DNA of 18,545 nucleotides from NCBI GenBank assembly GCA_016256075.1, contig SDVU01000180.1, forward strand, positions 1 through 18,545. Direction: 5' to 3'. The position numbers and the translations under genes were made by a program. Of this stretch, positions 8,340 through 16,965 are shown piece by piece. How positions within the stretch are numbered: the stretch's first letter is position 1; every line of letters starts with the position of its first letter. The DNA is from Dictyocoela muelleri (Eukaryota > Microsporidia). The notes beneath the pieces are model-generated. The model was not told the DNA's origin. It worked only from the letters and a program-made list of their open reading frames with translations, and made no database searches.

Positions 8340-10050
8340 TTCTTCTAAAAGAAGTTCAAAGCTCAGTATGAATATAAAAGTTTCATGATGGGAATTGCTC
8401 TTTTTCAAAAAACAGATAAAAAATCCTGTTTTTGAAAAAAAATTGATTATATACAAGTTTCGAATAAATGCCTGATACAGAAATCTTTAAGCCCTGGAGA
8501 TCATATTAAATATAAATCATCTTATATTTTTATAAATATTTCGAAAAGAGATAAATATGATTATTGTAATAAATCGTATTTTAGTTTTTGAACATTAAGT
8601 GACAGACGACCTTTTATAGCAATATATAGATTGATTATAAGATATAAATTAAAATAATTATAATTTCTTGTGTAAATTTAATAATGCTTTTTCTTAATCT
8701 TAAATTATTTAAAAGTCTTAACTGCTAAAAAACTATCGTTTTTGAAGGTACAATAATAAGTCAATCAAATAGTTTTATAAACATATCGAAAAATCATTTA
8801 TGTCAAAAAATTATAGGATATGTGTCTTTTTTCAAAAGTGGCTCTAAATTTCTAAAAAAGAAATAGCCACCCTCGAAAGTAAATAATTTTTTTTTATTTA
8901 TTATGAACTCACATGGTTTCAGTATAATGTAGAAATTTAAAGTGTAATAGATTTATTATTACTAAGTATTTACTTGATGCATCAGGATATTTCCAAATAT
9001 GCTTTTATTTTTTTCTTAGCTCTTATAGTTGGAAATATTCTAATGTATTAAGTAAGTAGTTTGTAACATTTTTTGTCAAAAAGAAATATAAACAGACAAA
9101 ATGAAGGATTAACTATTGAACTTGAAGAAAAATAGAATTTCTGAAAATTTAATTCGGAAAGATAACTATATTATCCATTAGTTGAAGAAATTCTAATACG
9201 ATCAGACAAAATGGTTCATCATAATAAAAACAAATTAGAATTTATAAGACCTTACAAATAATATCTAGTTTTTTTTACTCTCGTTTGAAACGAATAGTTG
9301 GAAAGAACATAAATTATTTATAATAACATTATGGTTTGATTCAAGAATAATCGTTTACAATTTTTTTATGCACACCTTAAAATAAATCTAATTATATTTT
9401 TATTTAAATACTAAAAATTCTATTTTAATAAAAAATCAGTTTTATATTCCTTTATTTTTTCAATATATTTAATTTGTTTATCAGCGGTAGCTACCTTTGG
9501 TTCAGGTCACTTATGAAACAAGACCGAATATTAAATTTTAAAACATAAGCATTTAAAATAATTATCGATATCATTAATAATATGTCATGTTTAATGTATT
9601 TTAATATTTTTCCGGATATTTAATAATTATAATAAATCTAGAATAAAATTATGTTAAATTTTATCCGAATTGAATTTTGCTAGTGAAAAAACAATTAAAA
9701 AGGTTTTTGAAAGCTAAAACTTAAAATAATTAAAAAATAACCGAAACTTTTCATATTCTTAATATATTCTGTATATACTTATAAATCGAGCCTATTTTTT
9801 TAGAAAATGTTCATATACCCATAGAAACAAGATAAATTTTTTATTTTTTAAGGAAAAATATAACACATAAAAAATTCTATTAACAGTTTAAATGTAGAAA
9901 AATAGGCAAAATGTAACAGTGATGAACAGATCGAATTTTCTTAGAACATTTCGCAATATAAGCCATTTTAATAAATATAAACCATTATTAAAAATATAAG
10001 ACAATTTAGAAAATTTTTAAAAATAACAAATTTTTAAAATAATATTTTTA
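8340..10050. other. Non-coding AT-rich region with small hairpins
   Basis: No gene or full element recognised. It contains an inverted repeat TTTTTCAAAAAACAG / CTGTTTTTGAAAAA at 8401-8439, a hairpin GTGGCT...AGCCAC at about 8834-8870, and the larger inverted repeat listed separately at 8971-9054. A short coding-like phrase near 9177-9260 is too short to assign. Confidence 0.5.
8971..9054. repeat. 84-bp inverted repeat (26-bp arms)
   Basis: The arm TACTTGATGCATCAGGATAT continues with TTCCAA to 8996. Its complement at 9029-9054 reads TACTTAATACATTAGAATAT then TTCCAA, four differences in 26. It is probably a small MITE or a structural hairpin. Confidence 0.7.
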
Positions 10051-10121
10051 GATCAAAAGCAATCCTTTGCAATAAAAAGTAAAACCTTTGTAATCAAAAG
10101 TAAAACCTTACTGATAAAAAA

Positions 10122-10576
10122 GGCCAAAAATAGCTCATTGGTTAACACTCTTGAATGCGAAATTTATTATCGTGGTTCGAATCCCGCTGACGATAATCTT
10201 TAATAAATAATGAGGGAATGACATTAAGCGGTCAAAAACTATAGAAATATAGTATTAATATACAGTTGTTCCAGTGTGGTATAGCTGATTAAGACTTGGT
10301 CTAATATGATAATGAAGTAGAAAAAACCCTCTTAGGTGTGGGGATGAGTGCGGCGACGCCTCTCGGCAAAAATTAAGGATAAATTAAATATCATAAAAGC
10401 CTCTAAATACCTGTATCTTGCCGAGTCATTGATAAAACGAAAATCGCGTATACAACTGGGCTTCTGGGTAGCTTAGGAAGTGACGTATTATCGGAACACC
10501 AAGAACCAAAGGTCATAAGACTATGGTTGAAAACTCTCCGAGTTGGCAGCTATGGATGTTGTCACCATTTAATATA
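10122..10576 (+). mobile_element. SINE copy 2, best preserved (455 bp)
   Basis: The copy is flanked by a perfect 14-bp target duplication TTACTGATAAAAAA (10108-10121 and 10577-10590). The head has an A box TAGCTCATTGG (10131-10141) and a perfect B box GGTTCGAATCC (10174-10184), as in tRNA-derived SINEs with internal RNA polymerase III promoters. The body matches copies 1 and 3 along its full length, including AAGACTTGGTCT, GTGGGGATGAGTGCGGCGAC, CTTGCCGAGTCATTGAT, CTTCTGGGTAGCTTAGGAAG and GTTGGCAGCTATGGATG, ending TTTAATATA. It ends in an AT-rich tail and not poly(A), which suggests copying by a LINE that recognises the 3' end sequence; that is inference. Confidence 0.9.
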
Positions 10577-11202
10577 TTACTGATAAAAAATAAAATATTT
10601 TCGAACAAAAATCTCTTATTTCTAATAAAAAAATAATATTGACAGTAAAAGCATAGTTGTCCAATAAAATAATAGAAAAATATTTTTTTAGATTACAGAG
10701 AGATGAGTTTGAACTAATCTACCGTCATGAAATGTTTGAAAATTACCTTAAAATATGCTGTTATTATAAGAAAGATTGCGGCTGTGATAAAAGGTTTTAG
10801 GTAAACAATGATCAAAAACATGAAATTTAATCTTGCATTAATAATGATAGCTTACTAACACTAAAAAAACACCAAATAAAGACAGTGATCAATTTAATCT
10901 TCAAGTTTCTATGACACTATTGAAATTTGCTTAAGAGGGTTGCGTTATTTAATAATATAAACACAATTGTTCCGAGCTGATCGATTAAATTTTAACTAAG
11001 AATACCTGAAAGTTTTAAGATACAGATTTTAACAGCTCGATGAGTTACATGAGACTAAAAACGTAATTTTTTTAGACGAAGTAGGTTTTTCTCTACCAAG
11101 TATTCCGAAAATATTTTTATCTCCTATAGAGACTTCTGCATATTGTGTGTGTCGGCAGGTAGAACAAGAAACATTTCGAATCATGCCTATTATATCCAAA
11201 GT

Positions 11203-11923
11203 CATCATGCCTATTATATCCCCCAAAAAAATTTCAATTAAATATACAATTATTTGTTCGATTGATTTTACTATGATATTAATCCTGTCAGCAGATGATG
11301 AGAGGCTTATAAATTTTCGGCTCTCCAGCGGGTTAGAGCACCTCTCCCTCAGATTTGTAAGTCTTAATTGGTAAGAGCATAGAGTATGTTTCTTATTTCA
11401 TATAAGCTTTAAATCACAAGATAAATCCATATATATGATTAATAATATAAATTCGGAGATATATAGACACTCACTAAATTTGGTCTTCACACCAAATTTA
11501 GTAAGTGTCTATATATCTTCGAATTTATATTATTAATCATATATATATGGATTTATCCTGTGATTTAAAGCTTATTTGAAATAAGAAACATACTCTATGC
11601 TCTTACCAATTAAGACTTACAAATCTGAGGGAGAGGTGCTCTAACCGCAGGAGAACCAAATTTTCTTCATGAATATCACCAAATTCACCATGAGAGAAAT
11701 TGTGAGGGATTCTTTCATACATGTCTATCAATAAGTACAAGAAGACATATTATGTATATGCATGAATAGGACCAACAGAAGGTGTTTGAAATAAAAATAT
11801 ACGTACAAATAAGAAAAAAAACCTTTTTGACGTTTTTAAATAAAATTTTAGATTTTTTTTATTTTTTTAAAATTTCTAATATCATGCCTATTATAACTCC
11901 CGGGGGAATAAAATAGGCATGAT
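11203..11923. mobile_element. ~720-bp TIR element nested in the mariner-like relic
   Basis: The left end TCATGCCTATTATATCCCCC (11204-11223) is matched at the right end by the complement TCATGCCTATTTTATTCCCC (from 11922). Extra copies of ATCATGCCTATT occur at 11180-11191, before the left end, and at 11881-11892, inside the right end, making a 43-bp hairpin at the right. The transposase reading is interrupted exactly over this interval. No own transposase is seen; it is probably non-autonomous. The exact outer limit at the left (11180 or 11203) is uncertain. Confidence 0.6.
11311..11664. repeat. 354-bp near-perfect fold-back with tRNA D-arm-like sequence
   Basis: Left arm 11311-11484 and right arm 11491-11664 are complementary almost throughout around the loop CTTCAC. 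Each arm contains GGTTAGAGCACCTCTCCCTC and, about 40 nt further, TTAATTGGTAAGAGCATAGA; both look like tRNA D-arm/A-box regions. No B box was found. The arms include a long ATATATATGATTAATAATAT stretch. It lies inside the TIR element 11203-11923 and may be a separate insertion. Confidence 0.85.
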
Positions 11924-12270
11924 CTAAAATTTCAAGAACACAATTTTGTTCAAAAAAATGCCATTCTAAAACACAAATCCAATTTTTATACTGGATAATG
12001 CTAGAATACAACACTATTGAGGATTGGATAGAATTATGCTAACAATATAACTTGCGTTTTTTTACTTCCATATTCGCCATTCCGAAATCCGATAGAAAAC
12101 TGGATTTATAACTGGAAAAATTACGTGATACACAGTGAGGTTAAAAATGAAAACAAATTGCGTTTATTAATATAAAAAGAATTTTTGAAATTCATTTAGT
12201 TGATTGTGATAGTTATTACAGAAAAACGTTGGGCGACTTAACAGGCGTTTGAAGAAAAAAGATATTTCAA

Positions 12271-14065
12271 AGTAAATATTTTAATTTAAAATCATAAAAA
12301 ACAAATTTTTAATTAAATTAATATAGAGTTATCTCCATGTTTTATATCTAAATTTCATGTTTAACCTTTTTTAAATTTATGTTTCTTCCAGTTACAATTA
12401 TTTTTAACTTTTGTTCAAAAAAACCTATAATTTAATTTTTTAAAATATTTAGTTTAATTAATATTTTTATATTTGATAATAAAACATTTTAAATTAAAAT
12501 ATTAAATTGATAGCAATTTAATAATCAACAATAGCGACATGATATTTAGTAATAATAGCTAAAACATTACATTACATCGACAGCGGCATTATAAAATTTT
12601 GTAATGGGTATAAAAATATAAAAAAACATTCTTTATAAAAATTATAGTTAAACATTTTTATTTATTTAATTATATTATTTTAACGTAAGTATTTAGAATA
12701 AAAAACCAGTTTAAAAAATAATTTCTTTTATATATAGTAAAAAGAGATTTACTTTTTATCCTCGTTTATTCATTTTAGAAAACGCCTTATAACTATAGTT
12801 ATCCTACGTCTATTCACATCTTGGATTACATTTACAATCTTGCACATCAATAACTTTATAATGACTGTGATAATAATATAGATTAAAATACATAATATCT
12901 TCGAATTTTTTATTATTATTTGGTTTTAAAACCAATAAAATAGATCAAATTCTAATATTATCAATTGCCTTGAATTTTATTCACGTCTATATTTATTTAC
13001 ATATTCTATCATTAAACATCTAAATCCTGTAAATATTTATTTTTGTGATTTTCAATTTAAAAATATCAATATCGAACTTTTCAAATAATAGTTTACACTT
13101 CTCGGTGCTATTTTACAATTACTAAAAATGAAAAACTACATTGTCTAAAATATTAATCAAATAAAAATTTCAAAGTGTCATAGACTTACACAATATCTTC
13201 TTACTCACCCGATTATAGAATTCTCTTTTCTCTAAAATTGTGAGTTTTAAGGTAAGTTACGGGTATAATAAACATTTAAATTTTGAAAAATATTATTTCT
13301 TTCGGAATCCGCCAATCATGTACTATTATCTGCATGAAATAAAATACAAAATCTCTCATTATAAAAGTGTTAGAGAAATATTTTCTAGAATGAAAATTTT
13401 CTTTTCTTTGTGACTTATTCCTCCCAAATTTTGTATAAGATCAATACACTTGAAAAGAGAATTATAACTATCATTATGTTGACTAACCTTTAAAACTTAA
13501 TTTTAAAACTAATAACCTTTCTACCAGATACTTAAATATTATTTAACGTGTTATGATCGAATCTGATATAAGTAACTGCATTATTTCAGTTCTCACTATC
13601 TATACTAACATTTTTTACATATTTAAAAGAACATCATACGCGCGAGATTTTCACGATCAAATGTACTTCGAGCGCGTTAATCACATATGATTAGATTATT
13701 TTTTAATATACTTTTTATTTTCATTTTCTAAAATATTAAATAAATAATTTTTCAGTAACAATATCGTTATAACATAACATTTTATGTTTAAAAACAAAGG
13801 ATTTTGATTACGAATAGTGTTTTGTTCTTATTTTTAATATGATAATCTAGAATTATTTTATGAACATATATATACCATTAGTTATTTTTTTTCTTTTTCT
13901 GTTTTTATTTACATTTTACGAGAAAATAAAGATTTTTTCCAAAAAAATATTAAATAATTATTTAACATAGAAGATTGAGTTCTTAGATTCCGAAAAAGTT
14001 TATAATGATTCAAAAAAACAATATCTATAGAATTTTGTAAATTTATATAATTAAAAAATAATTTA
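12271..14065. other. Non-coding AT-rich region, nothing recognised
   Basis: No frame of note and no paired element ends that I can support. It contains scattered unusual islands such as a CG-bearing patch near 13638-13680 (ACGCGCGAG, GAGCGCGTT). It probably holds old, unrecognisable transposon debris. Confidence 0.45.
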
Positions 14066-14135
14066 ATTCATAATCTAAAATTCATAATATAAAATTCGTA
14101 ATCTAAAACTCATAATCTAAAATTCATTATAAAAA
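14066..14135. repeat. Five 14-bp tandem repeats, ATTCATAATCTAAA
   Basis: Units start at 14066, 14080, 14094, 14108 and 14122 with 0-4 changes each. It is a minisatellite-like array 160 bp left of the second ISXO2-type transposon. Confidence 0.9.
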
Positions 14136-14311
14136 AATTGATTTTTTATTAATAAATTAAGAAAACATTATTTCTCAAGCCATGGTATTAATTATTTTAT
14201 TAATAAGATTCACTATCAAAAATTGATTTTTATCTTAAAAAAATGAGGGACATTATTTGTCGTAGATTTTTATTTAATTTTTAGTATGAAAAATTAGTGC
14301 TTTATAGATAT

Positions 14312-14400
14312 AAGCCGTTTTGAATTTGAAAGCCGTTTTTGAATTTACAAGCCGTTTACGAATTTATAAGCAGTTTTGACCTTATAAGTCGTTTTTTAAA
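14312..14400. repeat. Five iterated subterminal repeats, AAGCCGTTTTTGAATTT
   Basis: Five tandem units of 18-19 bp (AAGCCGTTTT..., AAGCCGTTTTT..., AAGCCGTTTACG..., AAGCAGTTTTG..., AAGTCGTTTTTT) follow the left terminus. The right end has only two inverted units (about 15927-15960). Such iterated blocks are the usual form of transposase binding sites; that role is inferred. Confidence 0.8.
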
Positions 14401-14416
14401 AAAAATTATTTTTTTT

Positions 14417-15860
14417 TCAATTAAAATGATTTAATGACTGTAAAGCTATAATAAAATAGTTTATCCTTTTAGATTTTTTAGAGTATCTTTTCTTAAACAT
14501 AATTTCTGTCAAATATCCATCTAACATATAATGCGTTGTTCCCCATTGTGATCTTAAACGATTCTTAACATGATGCCAAAGACTCTCGATGTTCTGAGTG
14601 CAAACTTTTGAGTCATCCAAGGACATAAAATTTCGGCTATGATTTACTGTTAAATGCTGATATCCATGATTATTAACTTGAGAATAAGAACGAAATTTAT
14701 CTTTGTATAGCCACTAGTTCCAAATTACACTAGTTCCAAATTTTACTAGTTCGAATTCCAATAGTTCCAAAATATTATAAGATGTCGTTTAATACACTTT
14801 AAATAAGAAATCAATATTAATAAGCTATTAGTAAAAAGTCTAAATTGAAATATTTTTTTGAAAATTATAATTCGTTTTACTGAACATAGTACATAGGAAT
14901 TTGAGCTTAACTCTATTTTTTATAAGATTTCTATCTCATAATTTCTAAGTCTTTCATTACATCGAAAAAATAATTGATTCAATCGTAGAAATCTTAAGAA
15001 GAATGAGTTAAGCCTACTTTAGCCTATATTTTTAATGTTAACAAGAAAAACTGTAACTTTTTAAAAAAAACAATTCAGACTTTTTGCTATTAATTTATTA
15101 ATATTTCATTTACTTATTTAAAGTGTATTAAACAATATCTTATAATATTTTGGAACTGGTGGGATTTGAAACTAGTAGAATATGGAACAATTGGGCCATA
15201 ACCCCATTATCACTTATTATCAAAGTGCCTGCAACTACATATCTAATTATAATAGGTCATGAAGTAATTGCAGATCTAGCAGAAACAGTAATCAAAATAC
15301 AATTGAATGTTCCACGTTCTAAAAGTCCAAACACCTATTGCCCATTTGGTAAACGTCCTACATTGTATTCACGTTTTGAAAATATATATTTGTCTATCTC
15401 TACTACTTTCGGAGTACCATCATATATAAAATACCAATAAAAAATTCTGAATTGTTTTTGAGGATTCTCTGCAGGCCATTCTACATTTAAGACACCAATC
15501 CGAAATTACATTTTTATTAAATCCCAGAAACGACTTAATAGCTAATTGTACAGAGCAAAAGACCAAAAATATATGAAAGGCATAATATCTTCGAACGGCT
15601 TTGCAAAGCCCTCAAAAAAGTTCCAGTTCGCATAGAGACTTCTTTCCTATTATTTTCGTTACAAGACCAAGCGTAACAATCTACATTTTTTGTTTTCTTT
15701 ATTAAAGTCGTGGATTTTCCACATTCGCAAGTGCAAAAATTTCTTATAAGTTTGTATATGACATGTTTTCTAGTATCTCGATTTTTGACCAAATAAACAT
15801 CTTTTTAATATTTTTTTGAAAATTTGACATTGATAATTTCGTCTTCATTGAGTATTGCCT
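14417..15860 (-). pseudogene. ISXO2-like (IS1595/Merlin) transposase, split by a palindromic element
   Basis: On the minus strand, from right to left: an N-terminal zinc-ribbon region with CTCECGKSTTLIKKTKNVD and MRTGTFLRALQSRSKI (about 15790-15600); VVEIDKYIFSKREYNVGR (about 15410-15355) with the first catalytic Asp; VFGLLERGTF; VVAGTLIISDNG (about 15240-15205) with the second catalytic position; then a break by the 480-bp palindrome. It resumes with GYQHLTVNHSRNFMSLDDSK and TQNIESLWHHVKNRL (about 14680-14560) with the catalytic Glu, then GYLTEIMFKKR, and ends with a stop at 14417. Two internal stops and at least one frame change are seen besides the insertion. The C-terminal third is uninterrupted. 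The order and spacing match the ISXO2 domain (DDE-type, IS1595 family). Confidence 0.85.
14713..15192. mobile_element. 480-bp palindromic element with 16-bp iterated ends
   Basis: The left end starts with four 16-bp tandem units (14713-14776; consensus ACTAGTTCCAAATTTT), and the right end carries three inverted units (15145-15192). Beyond these the arms pair on inward through AATATTATAAGAT, TTTAATACACTTTAAATAAG, AAAAAGTCT, then GCTTAACTC and TAAGATTTCTA. The sequence is thus a long imperfect fold-back centred near 14950. It sits within the transposase reading frame just after the ISDN motif. Flanks share only GCCA at the junctions, so the target duplication is unclear. No coding inside. Confidence 0.8.
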
Positions 15861-16202
15861 TTTCAAGGTTAGTTGATGGAATAATTTCTGTCGTGCATAT
15901 TCTTATTAAAGGGGATGTTAAATTCTTTTTAAAAACGGCTTACATTCAAAAACGGCTTATATCTATAAAGCACCCAAAAATTAATTTTTTAAAATTTAAA
16001 ATTTAATTTGATAGGAGTATTGATATTTGCAGAATTGCATTATATCTCGTAACGAAAGAAAAATAATTAACTAAAATGAAAAATATATAATTTTCGGTTT
16101 TACGTTATCTAATATTAATATATATTTATTAAATATATTCAAATTGTAAAACTATATGATACATATAATTAACAAGTTATATAATAGAAATCAAATATTT
16201 TT

Positions 16203-16951
16203 GGGCCAGAGAGCACAGTGGTTAAGATTCTTGAATGTGAAATTTAAGTATCGAGGTTCAAAATCTGCAGACGGCACACTTTAATAAATAATAAGAGAAA
16301 AACTTTAAGCAGTCAAAACTTTATAATCATAGGGTACTACAACGGGTTAGGGACCCATGAAAAATTGAGCTTAAGAAAAAGTATAAATGTAGAAAAACAA
16401 TAAAATTTTCTGGTAATTATTAATCATAGAATTATATTATTTATTATTTGTTATATTACCAAATTTTGTAAATATCGCAAAACAAAATATACTAAATATA
16501 GTAATATAACGTATAATAAAAAATATTATCTGCGGTCTTAATCACAGAAAATTTTATAGTTCTTTTTTACATTTATACTTTTTCTTAAGCTCAATTTTTC
16601 CAGTGTCCCTAACCCGTTTTAGTATTTATCATAATATAATATACAGTTGTTTCAGTGTGGTGTCGCTGATTAAGACTTGGTCTAGTATGACAATGACGCA
16701 AAAGAACTCTCCTAGGCGTGGGGATGAGAGCGGCGACCCATCTCAGCAAAAAAAGTAAAATTCTTGAAAAGCTACTGTTATCAGTATCCTGCTGAGTCAT
16801 TGAATAAACGAAAATATCACATACAGCTGGGCTTCTGTATAGCTTAGGAAGTGACGTATTATTGGAACACAAAGAAACAAAGGTCTAAAGAATAAGGTTT
16901 GAGACAACTCTCCGGGTTGGCAGCTATGTATGTTCTCAGCATGTAATATAT
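16203..16951 (+). mobile_element. SINE copy 3, split by a MITE
   Basis: The copy is flanked by a perfect 14-bp target duplication AATCAAATATTTTT (16189-16202 and 16952-16965). The head has a decayed A box GAGCACAGTGG (16211-16221) and a decayed B box GGTTCAAAATC (16255-16265). The linker and body match copies 1 and 2, ending GCATGTAATATA. A 280-bp TA-flanked MITE (16340-16619) interrupts the linker just before ATATACAGTTGTTTCAGTG. Without it the SINE is about 470 bp, like copy 2. Confidence 0.9.
16340..16619. mobile_element. 280-bp MITE with TA target duplication (Tc1/mariner-like)
   Basis: Terminal inverted repeats of about 73 bp (16340-16412 and 16545-16619) start CAACGGGTTAGGGAC and AAACGGGTTAGGGAC. 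They share a block that begins ATTGAGCTTAAGAAAAAGTA and runs on through TAAATGTA. TA lies on both sides (16338-16339 and 16620-16621), fitting Tc1/mariner-type insertion. No coding inside. Confidence 0.85.
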
Positions 16952-16965
16952 AATCAAATATTTTT

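Larger units (their letters stand above)
10690..12270 (+). pseudogene. Decayed Tc1/mariner (IS630-like) transposase, split by a nested element
   Basis: On the plus strand the DDE transposase parts appear in order. They are a helix-turn-helix-region remnant with NNDSLLTLKKHQIKTVINL (about 10840-10900) and LLKRVALFNNINTIV; the first catalytic segment VIFLDEVGFSLPSIPKIF (about 11062-11115); NPIFILDNARIQHY with the second Asp (about 11977-12017); FLLPYSPFRNPIENWIYNW with the catalytic Glu (about 12058-12115); and DCDSYYRKTLGDLTGV at the C-terminus (about 12205-12250). Several stops and frame changes break it, and about 720 bp of foreign DNA lies between the first and second catalytic segments. 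It is a dead copy. Terminal repeats of the parent element were not identified. Confidence 0.75.
14297..15975 (-). mobile_element. ISXO2/Merlin-type DNA transposon, 1679 bp including an insertion
   Basis: An 8-bp target duplication AAAAATTA flanks it (14289-14296 and 15976-15983); 8-9 bp is typical of the IS1595/Merlin group. The ends share GTGCTTTATAGATATAAGCC as an inverted repeat. Without the 480-bp palindrome inserted in it, the element would be about 1.2 kb, a normal size for one ISXO2-type gene plus ends. The transposase lies on the minus strand. Intact target duplication and long readable frames point to a fairly recent arrival. Confidence 0.85.

Noticed and set aside
9177-9260. Coding-like phrase (EILIRSDKMVHHNKNKLEF) suggestive of a retroelement tail
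   Set aside because: Too short and isolated; no other domains around it.
10122-10200. Functional tRNA gene
   Set aside because: A and B boxes are present but there is no closed acceptor stem or proper cloverleaf, and the same sequence repeats as the head of a 455-bp dispersed element.
12820-12860. Cys-rich phrase on the minus strand (DVQDCKCNPRCE)
   Set aside because: No flanking domain and stops nearby; not enough to name a family.
14066-14135. CRISPR-like array
   Set aside because: Units are contiguous 14-bp tandem repeats without spacers, in a eukaryotic context.
15150-15440. Plus-strand 96-aa frame
   Set aside because: Antisense of the ISXO2-like transposase; the minus strand reads as the known family.
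16609-16872. Minus-strand 87-aa frame
   Set aside because: Lies antisense to the SINE body and starts in the MITE end; no sign of selection as a protein.
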